Notes under the pieces: generated by a model | What the model was told of the DNA's origin: nothing | The model's input: the letters and a program-made list of their open reading frames with translations, nothing else | Database searches by the model: none | In this document: positions 42,018 to 50,459 of the stretch, in pieces | Layout of the letters: the number at the start of each line of letters is the position of its first letter | Position numbering within the stretch: position 1 is the stretch's first letter | DNA from: an uncultured Candidatus Melainabacteria bacterium | Lineage (GTDB): Bacteria; Cyanobacteriota; Vampirovibrionia; Gastranaerophilales; Gastranaerophilaceae | DNA: 64,000 nucleotides | NCBI GenBank assembly: GCA_934692485.1 | Contig: CAKUTX010000005.1 | Span: 1 to 64,000, forward strand | Direction of reading: 5' to 3' | Made by a program: the position numbers and the translations under genes

Positions 42018-44642
42018 ATGCTTTTAACTGACCATGTTCAAGCGATTATAAAATCTGCAAAATCAATAGTAGTAGCAAGAAATTATCCTGAACTTGCACC
42101 TGAACACTTAATGCTCGCCCTAATGCTGGACCAAAATGATTTGCCTAAAATTCTTTTTGAACGCATTGGAGTTGACAATCCGGAAATTATAGACAGGCTA
42201 AATAATTATGTTTCAAAACGCGCATATTACGCTCGCGGAAAATTTTCTGATGTAAGATTTTCTACAGATACAATTGTCTTAATGAAAGTGGCACAAGAAG
42301 AAGCTGAAAAACACAATGACAGTCAAGTTAGTATTGAACATTTAATTCTTGCTCTTTTACGTTTGAATAATAGAACTCTCGATTATTTATGGGAACAATC
42401 CGGTATAAATAGACTTGAATTGTATGAAAAAATGACAGAAGAAGTTAATAATATAGTTAATGTTGAAGAAACTATTAACGAAAATAATGCTACTATTTCT
42501 AGCTCAACAAATAAAATTTCTTCTTCCGAAAATTTAGATAAAGAAAATAAAGCTTTAGCAAAATACACAACAGATTTGACTGCACTTGCGGCAAAAAATA
42601 AGCTTGATCCAGTTATTGGTCGTGATAATGAAATTAGAAGAACTATACAAATATTAAACCGTCGTTCTAAAAATAATCCAGTTATTATAGGAGAGCCAGG
42701 GGTTGGAAAAACAGCTATTATAGAAGGTTTAGCTCAAAGAATTGTATCAGGTGATGTTCCTGAAAGTCTGAAAAACGACAAAATTCTTGCACTTGATTTA
42801 GGTGGATTGCTTGCTGGAGCTTCATATAGAGGAGAATTTGAAGAACGTTTAAAATCCGTTTTACAAGCAATTGAAGAAAAGTCAGATGATTTAATGCTTT
42901 TTATAGATGAAATCCACACAATCATGGGAGCCGGTTCATCAGAAGGTTCTGCAGATGCAGGAAATCTTCTTAAACCAATGCTTGCACGCGGAAATATTAG
43001 AGTAATCGGTGCGACAACTACTGATGAATATCGGAAATATATTGAAAAAGATAAAGCTATGGAAAGACGTTTTCAACCAGTTATGGCAGATGAACCTTCT
43101 GTAGAAACAACGATTAGTATTTTGAGAGGTTTGAAAGACAAGTATGAAGGTTATCATAGTGTAAAAATTCTTGACAGCGCAATCGTTGCAGCTGTAAAAC
43201 TTTCTCACAGATATATTTCTGACAGGTGTTTGCCAGATAAAGCAATTGATTTGTTGGATGAAGCTGCTTCTGCATTGAGAATTGAAATTGACACCATGCC
43301 TGAAGAAATTGATGTTTTTATTCGCCAAAAAATGCAGCTTGAAATGAATAAAAAAGCACTCGAAAAAGATGAAACCACAGAGTCATCTAAAAAAGTTGAA
43401 AAAATTTCTAATAAAATAAACGACTTGGATAAAAAAATTGAAAAACTTAAAGAACAATGGCTAAAAGAAAAAAAAGTTATTGATTCTGCTGCTGCCGTAA
43501 AACGAAATATAGAAAAATTGAAAGCACAAATTGAACTTAATAAAAAAAATCCTCAAATGTCACAATCTTTGGAAGCTAAATACAGTCAAATGCTTGATAT
43601 GGAACAAAAAATGCAAGCTATTCAAGAACAATCCGGCAAAAAAAGATTATTAAAAGAAGAAGTTGATGAGGATGATATTGCCAATATTGTTGCAAAATGG
43701 ACAGGAATTCCAGTTAATAGACTCATGGAAGATGAATCAAAAAAATTAATCAACATGGAAGAAGTCATGCACACACGTGTTGTGGGACAAGATGAAGCTG
43801 TTAAAAAGATTGCAAATGCTATTCGACTATCTCGCTCAGGCTTGCGTGACCCAAAACGTCCGATTGGTACATTTTTATTTCTTGGCCCGACAGGTGTTGG
43901 TAAAACAGAATTAGGCAAAACTCTTGCATATACTTTATTTAATGATGAAGATGCGCTTGTACGTATTGATATGTCTGAGTTTATGGAAAAAGCTTCTATT
44001 TCAAGATTAGTTGGTGCAACTGCAGGTTACATCGGTTACGAAGAAGGCGGACAGTTAACCGAAGCTGTTAGAAGAAAACCGTATTCTGTTGTATTGTTTG
44101 ATGAGGTTGAAAAAGCACATCCTGACGTGTTTAATCTAATGTTACAGATGTTCGATGATGGCCGTTTGACTGATGGACAGGGTAGACTTATTGATTTTAA
44201 AAATACTGTAATTATTATGACAAGTAATCTTGGCAGTGACATTATTCTTGAAAATTCTTTAGATAAAGATGAAAAGAAAAAAGAAATCGATAATGTTTTA
44301 AAACAAAAATTTAAACCTGAATTTTTGAATAGAATTGATGAAATAATCATGTTTAATGCTCTGACGCTTGATGAGTTAACTCATATTGTAGATATTCAGA
44401 CAAATTCACTCAAAAAACGTCTTGCTGAACAGGATATTAATTTAGAAATAACTGAAAAAGCTAAAAAATATCTTGCCCACGAGGGTTATGAACCTCTTTA
44501 CGGTGCAAGACCTCTGAAACGTATAATAAGACAATTGGTGGAAATTCCGTTGTCTATGAATATTTTAGAAGGAGATTTTGTTAAAGGTGATAAAGTTTTA
44601 GTTGATTACAACGATAAAGAATTAACTTTTTTAAAAAATTAA
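42018..44642 (+). CDS. clpB: Disaggregase ClpB
   Basis: The 874-residue AAA+ protein rescues aggregated proteins with DnaK. It has a double N domain (1-145), AAA1 with GEPGVGKTA (about 225) and LFIDEIHTIMGAG, a coiled-coil middle domain (about 415-545, including LKEQWLKEK), and AAA2 with GPTGVGKTEL (about 623) and VLFDEVEKAHPDV. The motif GIPVNRLMEDESKKL and the absence of the ClpP-binding tripeptide loop favour ClpB over ClpC or ClpA. The middle domain is Lys-rich and slightly altered. No CIRCE-like heat-shock operator was seen. GAGG precedes the ATG. Confidence 0.93.
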   Translation: MLLTDHVQAIIKSAKSIVVARNYPELAPEHLMLALMLDQNDLPKILFERIGVDNPEIIDRLNNYVSKRAYYARGKFSDVRFSTDTIVLMKVAQEEAEKHNDSQVSIEHLILALLRLNNRTLDYLWEQSGINRLELYEKMTEEVNNIVNVEETINENNATISSSTNKISSSENLDKENKALAKYTTDLTALAAKNKLDPVIGRDNEIRRTIQILNRRSKNNPVIIGEPGVGKTAIIEGLAQRIVSGDVPESLKNDKILALDLGGLLAGASYRGEFEERLKSVLQAIEEKSDDLMLFIDEIHTIMGAGSSEGSADAGNLLKPMLARGNIRVIGATTTDEYRKYIEKDKAMERRFQPVMADEPSVETTISILRGLKDKYEGYHSVKILDSAIVAAVKLSHRYISDRCLPDKAIDLLDEAASALRIEIDTMPEEIDVFIRQKMQLEMNKKALEKDETTESSKKVEKISNKINDLDKKIEKLKEQWLKEKKVIDSAAAVKRNIEKLKAQIELNKKNPQMSQSLEAKYSQMLDMEQKMQAIQEQSGKKRLLKEEVDEDDIANIVAKWTGIPVNRLMEDESKKLINMEEVMHTRVVGQDEAVKKIANAIRLSRSGLRDPKRPIGTFLFLGPTGVGKTELGKTLAYTLFNDEDALVRIDMSEFMEKASISRLVGATAGYIGYEEGGQLTEAVRRKPYSVVLFDEVEKAHPDVFNLMLQMFDDGRLTDGQGRLIDFKNTVIIMTSNLGSDIILENSLDKDEKKKEIDNVLKQKFKPEFLNRIDEIIMFNALTLDELTHIVDIQTNSLKKRLAEQDINLEITEKAKKYLAHEGYEPLYGARPLKRIIRQLVEIPLSMNILEGDFVKGDKVLVDYNDKELTFLKN

Positions 44643-44690
44643 AAAACTACATCAAATGGATGAGATTTTTATAAATTAGAAAAGTTTTAA

Positions 44691-44719
44691 TTTACACTTG
44701 CCGTAATAAATATTATTAG
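44691..44719 (+). promoter_or_regulatory. Putative promoter of the small RNA at 44721
   Basis: TTTACA (44691-44696) and TATTAG (44714-44719) are 17 bp apart, placing the start of transcription at the beginning of hairpin 1. Confidence 0.4.
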
Positions 44720-44720
44720 A

Positions 44721-44795
44721 TATGAAAAACATTTAGTTTTTCATACCTCCTCCCCAAGTCTGGTAGCCGTTCTTACTAAAGAATGGCTTTTTTTT
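44721..44795 (+). ncRNA. Candidate Yfr1-like small RNA
   Basis: Two hairpins flank an open CU-rich linker. Hairpin 1 is TATGAAAAAC-ATTTA-GTTTTTCATA (44721-44745). The linker starts CCTCCTCCCC (44746-44755). Hairpin 2 is AGCCGTTCTT-ACTA-AAGAATGGCT (44765-44788, one G-T pair) and runs into eight T, an intrinsic terminator. A promoter precedes it directly. This is the architecture of the cyanobacterial regulatory RNA Yfr1, which uses an unpaired ACUCCUCACAC to mask ribosome-binding sites of porin and other mRNAs. The alternative is a plain clpB terminator region, but clpB ends 78 bases before hairpin 1. Confidence 0.55.
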
Positions 44796-44843
44796 ACTTT
44801 ATTTTAAATATAAAAATTTTCTTTATATAAATCTGTAAAGTAT

Positions 44844-45098
44844 TGTAGAAAACTTTGGTATTTTTGGTAGAAAAGTGTATGTGTTTTTGTAGAAAATTCA
44901 TGAGTTTTCTACAGTATTTTTGTCAAGTATTAGTTTTCTACAATTTATTATAAGTTTTATACATGTTTTCTACAGTTTTTTCTACATGACGGAATTCAGT
45001 CATAATCAAAGTTTCCATAGGTTTTCTACAAATAATTAGAGCTTATTATTATTATTATATTTATTAATTAATATATTAATATAATATATAGTAGAAAA
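44844..45098. other. oriC: Probable chromosomal replication origin (oriC) upstream of dnaN
   Basis: Seven exact copies of TTTTCTACA, in both orientations, lie at 44844-44852 (-), 44888-44896 (-), 44905-44913, 44934-44942, 44966-44974, 44978-44986 and 45022-45030. Variants are at 44866-44874 (-) and 45090-45098 (-). The 9-mer differs by one base from the cyanobacterial DnaA box TTTTCCACA. An almost pure A+T tract (45031-45090, with TTATTATTATTATTATA) follows and would serve as the unwinding element. dnaN starts 106 bp further on. In Synechococcus elongatus oriC also lies next to dnaN. Confidence 0.75.
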
Positions 45099-45203
45099 CG
45101 AATTGTTCAAAACTTCGAAAGTAAATTTTTTGTATTATTCTATTCTATTTGAATATTCAACAATTATAATCATATTATAAGGTAGTAATTAGGAGTAATA
45201 AAA

Positions 45204-46325
45204 ATGAAATTTGTTATAAAAAAAGAAGATTTTTACAATGGAATTAAAATAGTTGAAAGAGCTACTTCAGCAAAAGCATTACAACCTGTTTTAATGAATA
45301 TATTAATAGAAACTATTGGTACAAGCGCAATTCGACTTGTTGCTACAGATTTGGATTTGACAGTGGTTGCAGATGTTGATGCGCAAGTTGAAGAAGAAGG
45401 AAAAATTACATTACCTTCAAAAACTCTAAACGAAATTGTTTCTAAACTTAGTGATAAACTTATTACTTTTGAAATGAATGAAGGTGAAACTTCTGTAAAT
45501 ATAACTTGCCAAAATTCTAAATTTGATATTATTGGTATTTCTGCTGCAGAATTTCCTCAAGAAATTTCGAATGTAAATTTGGAAGAAGATGAAGGGTTTG
45601 AAATTGAAATCAGACCGTTTGCAAAAGCTGTACGTAAAGCAGGTTTTGCGGCTGCAAGTTATGAATCAAGCAATCTTCTTTCAGGTATTGTTTGTAATAT
45701 TTCTGCAAATATTATGGAAATCGCTTCTACAGACGGAAACAGACTTGCAAGAGTGCGCGAAACTATTGATAATAGAGTAGGTTTGGCTAGACAATTAATT
45801 ATCCCTTCAAAAACTTTGAACGAATTTATTAAGATGTCAAGTTTTATAGATGAAGAATCTGTTAAAATTTATACAGAAAAATCAAAAATTATTATAAAAT
45901 CAGAAAAAACAATAACAATTTCAAGATTGTTGGAAGGTCAATTCCCTCAATATAACAAACTTATTCCGAACGAAAGCCCTAAAGAAGCTTTGGTAAATGT
46001 TGCTCAAATGACATCTGCTCTTGAGCGTGTATCTATTATGGTTAATGAAAAAACAAGTATTGTTAAATTAGATTTTAGCTATAATACATTAAAGTTGACA
46101 GCTGATACTCCTGATTCAGGTAAATCTGAAGAAAGTATTGATATTAATTATCAAGGTGAAGATTTGTCAATCGCGTTTAACTACAAATACGTACTTGAAG
46201 CTTTGAAAAACATTGATTCTAACATTGTGAAAATAGGCTTGAATACACCTTTATCTGCAACAATGTTCAAACCGACAAGTGAAGAAGATTATGTTTGTTT
46301 GATTATGCCTGTTCAAATCAGATAA
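45204..46325 (+). CDS. dnaN: DNA polymerase III beta subunit (sliding clamp)
   Basis: The 373-residue protein forms the dimeric ring that tethers DNA polymerase III to DNA. All three clamp domains are present: MKFVIKKEDFYNGIKIVERATS at the start, the central ASYESSNLLSGIVCNIS and STDGNRLARV, and the C-terminal end VCLIMPVQIR, which forms part of the partner-binding pocket. Length is normal. AGGAG lies eight bases before the ATG. It sits directly after the probable origin and converges with the Xer recombinase gene only 3 bp away. Confidence 0.97.
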   Translation: MKFVIKKEDFYNGIKIVERATSAKALQPVLMNILIETIGTSAIRLVATDLDLTVVADVDAQVEEEGKITLPSKTLNEIVSKLSDKLITFEMNEGETSVNITCQNSKFDIIGISAAEFPQEISNVNLEEDEGFEIEIRPFAKAVRKAGFAAASYESSNLLSGIVCNISANIMEIASTDGNRLARVRETIDNRVGLARQLIIPSKTLNEFIKMSSFIDEESVKIYTEKSKIIIKSEKTITISRLLEGQFPQYNKLIPNESPKEALVNVAQMTSALERVSIMVNEKTSIVKLDFSYNTLKLTADTPDSGKSEESIDINYQGEDLSIAFNYKYVLEALKNIDSNIVKIGLNTPLSATMFKPTSEEDYVCLIMPVQIR

Positions 46326-46328
46326 TAT

Positions 46329-47192
46329 TCAATTTTGATTATTAATTGAAAAATAAACTTCTTTAAGCCGCTTTTTGCTAATATGTGTATAAAGTTGAGT
46401 TGTAGATACATCGCTGTGTCCCAACAATTCTTGCACAACTCTCAAATCAGCTCCATTTTCTAATAAATGTGTAGCGAATGTGTGTCGTAAAGTATGCGGT
46501 GATATTGTTTTGTGAAGTTTTTTACCTTGATTTCGTATAAATGTATAGATTTCTTGTCGTGTAACGTGTTTCCCTTTTTCGTTGATTAGCAAAAATTTTG
46601 ATTGTTCATTAAATTTTTGTAGAAAAAATTCTCTCTCAGGCAAAAAATCTTTGATTGATTTAATCGCTTTTTTCCCAAGCGGAACAATTCTGTCTTTAGA
46701 ACCTTTTCCTGTACATTCAAGATATTTGCCGTTCAAATCGTAGTCATTTGTTTTTAAATTTACCAATTCTGATACTCGCAAACCGCAACCATAGAGAAGT
46801 TCTAATATTACTCTGTGTAGTTTTGATAAATTTTGATTAAGTATTTCGTTAATTTCATCAACAGTTATTACTTTAGGTAATTTTTGCGGAACTTTTGGTT
46901 GCTCAAGTGTTAGAGTCGGATTTATTTTAATTTTTTCGTTAGCGCATGCCCACTTGAAAAATCCACGAAGTGACGCTATTTTGCGCATAATACTTGTTGG
47001 AGAATATTTTTTTTCGTGTAAATTTCTAACATAAGAGTTTATTTGTGTTCGTTGAAGTTCTTCTAATTCTTTATCATTGCAAAAATCTAAAAATCCACTC
47101 AAATCTCTCCTGTAAGCCTCAAGAGTATTTTCACTCAAGCCTTTTTCTATTTCCAAAAAATCAAGGTATTCTGATAAAATTTGAACATTCAT
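46329..47192 (-). CDS. xerD: Tyrosine recombinase XerC/XerD
   Basis: The 287-residue site-specific recombinase has the full catalytic set: Arg139 in GCGLRVSEL, Lys163 in TGKGSKDR, His233 and Arg236 in HTLRH, His259 in LLGH and the nucleophile Tyr268 in TQLYTH. The N-terminal SAM-like domain is typical of the chromosomal Xer proteins that resolve dimers at dif. With no mobile element nearby, the housekeeping role is likely. XerC and XerD cannot be told apart here. The ATG at 47192 is chosen over 47228 because family members begin near this residue; no ribosome-binding site is seen. Confidence 0.93.
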   Translation of the reverse strand: MNVQILSEYLDFLEIEKGLSENTLEAYRRDLSGFLDFCNDKELEELQRTQINSYVRNLHEKKYSPTSIMRKIASLRGFFKWACANEKIKINPTLTLEQPKVPQKLPKVITVDEINEILNQNLSKLHRVILELLYGCGLRVSELVNLKTNDYDLNGKYLECTGKGSKDRIVPLGKKAIKSIKDFLPEREFFLQKFNEQSKFLLINEKGKHVTRQEIYTFIRNQGKKLHKTISPHTLRHTFATHLLENGADLRVVQELLGHSDVSTTQLYTHISKKRLKEVYFSINNQN

Positions 47193-47313
47193 ATAATAAT
47201 TTATACTACATATTTTGAATAATGACATTCAACATTTATATGATATAATTAAAATGAACATTTTTTTTATTTTAATCGTTATATATATGTGTAGAATAAA
47301 AAGGGAAATAAAA

Positions 47314-47790
47314 ATGAAAAAATTATTATCAATATTATCAATATTAACAGTGTTTTTAATGACAGGTTTACAAGCGTTTGCAAATGATGCTCAAGAAGCA
47401 TTAAACTTTTTTCATAACTACGTAAATGCCGCAAACTCTTACAGCCCGACTATTACTACAATGTACTCTCCAAGTGCAAAAATTATCAGACAGGTTGTAA
47501 AACCAAATGGCGAGTTGGTTAATGTTAATACAAATACTGCAACTTATATTAAACAAATGAAACTTGGCCAAGCCGGAGCAAAAATGCGTGGTTATAAAAA
47601 TACTTATACAAACGTAAATGTTGTTTCTTTAGGTAATGGAGCTTATAAGGTTAATTCTTTAAGACAGCCAAAAGGTGAAACATATAAACTTAAAACTTAT
47701 ATGATTGTTAAAAAAGTTAATGGTAAATGGCAAATTACAGAAGAATTAATGCAAACAAAGGAACAAATTTTTTTGAGATATGCTAAATAA
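47314..47790 (+). CDS. Exported hypothetical protein (NTF2-like fold possible)
   Basis: The 158-residue protein has a clear signal peptide (MKKLLSILSILTVFLMTGLQAFA, cleaved before NDAQ). The mature part of ~135 residues begins with a helix, DAQEALNFFHNYVNAANSYSP, and continues with strands ending VKKVNGKWQITEELMQTKEQIFLRYAK. This layout recalls small NTF2-like domains. AAGGGA precedes the ATG at 47314, and an upstream in-frame ATG at 47215 is rejected because it would bury the signal peptide. It overlaps aroC by 11 bp, which couples an exported protein to a biosynthetic gene, probably by chance of compact packing. Confidence 0.75.
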   Translation: MKKLLSILSILTVFLMTGLQAFANDAQEALNFFHNYVNAANSYSPTITTMYSPSAKIIRQVVKPNGELVNVNTNTATYIKQMKLGQAGAKMRGYKNTYTNVNVVSLGNGAYKVNSLRQPKGETYKLKTYMIVKKVNGKWQITEELMQTKEQIFLRYAK

Positions 47791-48835
47791 GTTTAGATTT
47801 TTAACATCAGGTGAAAGCCACGGAAAGTGTTTAACAGCAATAATCGAAGGTGTTCCGTCAGGTTTTGAGATAGATGAAGATTTTATAAATTCAGAGTTAA
47901 AACGACGTCAGGGTGGTTATGGCCGTGGTGCTCGTATGAAAATAGAATTTGATACGGTTGAAATTACTTCTGGTGTTCGTTTTGGCAAAACTCTCGGTTC
48001 TCCGATTACGCTAGTTATTCAAAACAGAGATTTTGAAAATTGGCAAAGGATAATGAGTTCTAAAGCAGAAGATTTTACTGATGAAAAATCATTTTCTAAA
48101 TACCGTCCTGGGCATGCCGATTATGCGGGAAGTATAAAATACAATCAAAATGATTTACGCAATATTTTAGAGCGTTCCAGTGCCAGAAAAACGGCAATTG
48201 AAGTTGCTGTCGGTGCGATTGCAAAATTATTATTAAAACAATTTGAAATAGAGTGCTCATCAAAAATTCTCCAAATAGGAAGCGGAAAAACAGAAGAAGA
48301 ATTTCATAAAGAAATTGATAAAGCAAAAGAGTCAGGAGATACACTTGGCGGCAAGTTTGAAGTTGTTTATAAAAATTTGCCGATTGGTTTAGGTTCACAT
48401 GTTCATTGGGACAGAATGCTAGATGGAAAAATAGCTCAAGCTGTGATGAGCATTCCTGCTGTTAAAGCTGTTGCAATCGGAAATCACAATGCTTATAAAA
48501 TGCTTGGTAGTGAATTTCATGACGAAATGTTTGCCGAAAACGGTAAAATTGTTCGTAAAACCAATAACGCAGGCGGAATAGAAGGTGGAATGACAAATGG
48601 CGAGCCACTGATTGTTACTGCGGTTATGAAACCTATTCCTACTTTAAGAAAATCGCTAAAGACAGTTGATGCAAAAAACATGCAAGAAACGGAAGCTCAT
48701 TTTGAACGCTCTGATACTTGTGCTGTTGAAGCATGTTCTGTTGTTGCTGAAAATAGAATTGCTTGTGTTTTGATAGACGAGATTTTGCAAAAATTTGGCG
48801 GAGATAGTTTCCAAGAAATAAAATCTCGTATTTAA
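47780..48835 (+). CDS. aroC: Chorismate synthase
   Basis: This FMN-dependent enzyme carries out the last step of the shikimate pathway (EPSP to chorismate). The 351-residue protein has GESHGKCLTAIIEGVPSG at the start, RRQGGYGRG, RPGHADYAGSIKYNQNDLRNILERSSARKTA and the late GGIEGGMTNGEP and FERSDTCAVEACSVVAE. All are family signatures and the length is normal. The start overlaps the exported-protein gene, so it lacks its own promoter. aroK and aroB follow about 1.6 kb downstream on the same strand. Confidence 0.97.
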   Translation: MLNKFRFLTSGESHGKCLTAIIEGVPSGFEIDEDFINSELKRRQGGYGRGARMKIEFDTVEITSGVRFGKTLGSPITLVIQNRDFENWQRIMSSKAEDFTDEKSFSKYRPGHADYAGSIKYNQNDLRNILERSSARKTAIEVAVGAIAKLLLKQFEIECSSKILQIGSGKTEEEFHKEIDKAKESGDTLGGKFEVVYKNLPIGLGSHVHWDRMLDGKIAQAVMSIPAVKAVAIGNHNAYKMLGSEFHDEMFAENGKIVRKTNNAGGIEGGMTNGEPLIVTAVMKPIPTLRKSLKTVDAKNMQETEAHFERSDTCAVEACSVVAENRIACVLIDEILQKFGGDSFQEIKSRI

Positions 48836-48865
48836 GTTACTTATTAAATAAAGAAAGAAAAATTA

Positions 48866-48896
48866 ATACCCTTTCCGATAAGGAGAGGGTATTTTA
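48866..48896. terminator. Terminator between aroC and the 48919 gene
   Basis: ATACCCTtTCC pairs with GGAgAGGGTAT and is followed by TTTT. It works for aroC on the plus strand. Confidence 0.7.
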
Positions 48897-48918
48897 AAAT
48901 TATTTATATTTTTATTCT

Positions 48919-49308
48919 TTATTCATCTTCAGGATGTTTTATCATTCCTGCTGTTACCGCGTACATTGCTGCAGAAATTTCTGAAGTTGATGAAAACGGG
49001 CCATACAATTTAATAAATTTTGCTGCGTCAAATGTGTTCATATACTGCGCAATTGCAGATTGTGATTCTTCTGTCAAATTTCCGACAAACAAAATATTTT
49101 TTAAATAATTTTGTGCTTTTTCTTCAACATCTGATTTGCCGTAATCACTTGTAGCAAACTCTGCTACATCTTTTTCTTCTTTTTCTTTTTTTGCAACTCC
49201 ATATTCTTTTGATTGTTGCGCTTGCTTACTTTCTTCTAATTCTTCATCTTCTTCAGCTCCTTGAGCTGCTGATGTGTAAGCTTTTGATGATACTCCTTTA
49301 ATTTCCAT
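48919..49308 (-). CDS. Small acidic/lysine-rich hypothetical protein
   Basis: I do not recognise this 129-residue protein. It starts MEIKGVSSKAYTSAAQG. A highly charged low-complexity stretch follows (EEDEELEESKQAQQ, KKEKEEKD; about 18-50), then a helical C-terminal domain with NYLKNILFVGNLTEESQSAIAQYMNTFDAAKFIKLYGPF and SAAMYAVTAGMIKHPEDE. No signal peptide is present. GAAAGGA precedes the ATG. It is monocistronic and divergent from the bioD-like gene. The N-terminal style recalls the other lineage-specific short-motif proteins in the window. Confidence 0.65.
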   Translation of the reverse strand: MEIKGVSSKAYTSAAQGAEEDEELEESKQAQQSKEYGVAKKEKEEKDVAEFATSDYGKSDVEEKAQNYLKNILFVGNLTEESQSAIAQYMNTFDAAKFIKLYGPFSSTSEISAAMYAVTAGMIKHPEDE

Positions 49309-49421
49309 ATACTTATCCTTTCTGTATTACTTTACAAAACCTATATCGGACAACTTTAAAAAAATCTTTAGGAATTGTTAAAACATGTTAAATTTCTCAA
49401 AAAATAAGATAATTGTAGCTA

Positions 49422-49451
49422 TTTACATTAATTGTTAACCCGTGATAGTAT
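49422..49451 (+). promoter_or_regulatory. Promoter of the bioD-like gene, leaderless arrangement
   Basis: TTTACA (49422-49427) and TAGTAT (49446-49451) are 18 bp apart. The -10 box ends six bases before the ATG at 49458, and no ribosome-binding site is seen. Confidence 0.55.
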
Positions 49452-49457
49452 TAGCTT

Positions 49458-50171
49458 ATGTTAGATTTATATGTAACAGGGGCAGACGAAAATTCAGACA
49501 AAATATTTGTGACAGCTGGTTTAACTGCTACAATGAACAGTCTTGGATATTCTACAGGTGTTTATAAACCGGTAGAAACCGGTGCTGTTAATATTAACGG
49601 GTTTGTTCAATCACACGATATTGCCTTTATTAAATTTGTTGACCCATATATAAAAACATATTATTCTTACCTATTTAAACAAAAATCCTCTCCATTAATC
49701 GCTGCTGCTGCTGAAAATATAATAATTGAAAAAAATAATATATTCAGAGATTTTCAAAATATTCAAGATGTAAACGAATGTCTTGTTGTTGACGGAGTTT
49801 CAGGCTTAGCTTCTCCTTTGAGTAAAAATTTTCTTGAAGAAGATATGATTAAAATTCTTGATTTACCTTTGCTGATGGTGATTTCAGCCAAAACTTCATC
49901 AATAAATAATACAATTTTGTCTATAAATCATGCCAGAGAAATCGGCATAAACGTGCGTGGTGTAATTTTAAGCAACTATCCGCAAAAATGTGATGATGTA
50001 AATGTTAAACTTATGCCACGTTTGATTGAAGAATACACTGGCACAAAAGTTCTTGGGATTTTACCAACGTTTGAAAGAAATGTAAATCCAAATGATTTGA
50101 TAAGTGAAATTCTCAATGGTATTGACATTGAAGCTGTCTTTCAAATCCGTATTGCAAAATTGCAAATGTAA
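49458..50171 (+). CDS. Dethiobiotin synthetase-like protein with altered P-loop
   Basis: The 237-residue protein is recognisably of the BioD/CobQ-like P-loop family: LYVTGADENSDKIFVTAGL, YKPVETGAV, CLVVDGVSG, SAKTSSINNTILSINHAREIG and VRGVILSNYPQ. In BioD the P-loop reads roughly GTDTxVGKT; here the Gly before Lys is Asp and the following Thr is Ile. The second motif is also changed (DGVSG for EGAGG). ATP binding may be impaired or different. No other biotin gene is in the window. True BioD, a BioD-like enzyme of another pathway, or a phosphotransacetylase-type regulatory domain are all possible. Confidence 0.65.
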   Translation: MLDLYVTGADENSDKIFVTAGLTATMNSLGYSTGVYKPVETGAVNINGFVQSHDIAFIKFVDPYIKTYYSYLFKQKSSPLIAAAAENIIIEKNNIFRDFQNIQDVNECLVVDGVSGLASPLSKNFLEEDMIKILDLPLLMVISAKTSSINNTILSINHAREIGINVRGVILSNYPQKCDDVNVKLMPRLIEEYTGTKVLGILPTFERNVNPNDLISEILNGIDIEAVFQIRIAKLQM

Positions 50172-50261
50172 ATAATTTGTAACATTATATACTTTTTATA
50201 TATAATTTAGTCAATTTTTGTAAGTTTTAGTTTTTTATTAAAATAGAGGTATAATAATTTT

Positions 50262-50426
50262 ATGGACAAGAGAGAATTTACTGTTATTGATAATAAAAAT
50301 AAGGTTGATGAAGTTTCGACAGAAAAAATACATCTTCATCAAACAAACCCTATTGAGAAAAAATTTCTTGAATTCCATAAAGAAAATATCGGAAAATTTA
50401 GTGTAAAAGATTTGTTTAAAAAGTAA
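50262..50426 (+). CDS. Small hypothetical protein (54 aa)
   Basis: A 54-codon reading frame starts MDKREFTVIDNKNKVDEV and ends GKFSVKDLFKK, with normal codon use for this genome. AGAGG lies about a dozen bases before the ATG. The sequence is charged and soluble, with no known domain. It lies between the bioD-like gene and aroK in the same direction. Coding character is supported by the ribosome-binding site and composition only, so it could be spurious. Confidence 0.45.
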   Translation: MDKREFTVIDNKNKVDEVSTEKIHLHQTNPIEKKFLEFHKENIGKFSVKDLFKK

Positions 50427-50447
50427 TAGTTTTTAAATAATTTATAG

Positions 50448-50453
50448 TAAAAT
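50448..50453 (+). promoter_or_regulatory. -10 box of aroK, leaderless arrangement
   Basis: TAAAAT ends six bases before the ATG at 50460. No ribosome-binding site and no convincing -35 box are seen. Confidence 0.4.
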
Positions 50454-50459
50454 GAGTAC

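Noticed and set aside
42018..44642. Annotation as ClpC or ClpA
   Set aside because: A long coiled-coil middle domain is present and the ClpP-binding loop is absent, which favours ClpB.
46329..47192. Integrase of a mobile element
   Set aside because: The recombinase has the size and motifs of chromosomal Xer proteins, no att-like repeats or cargo genes lie nearby, and it sits next to dnaN.
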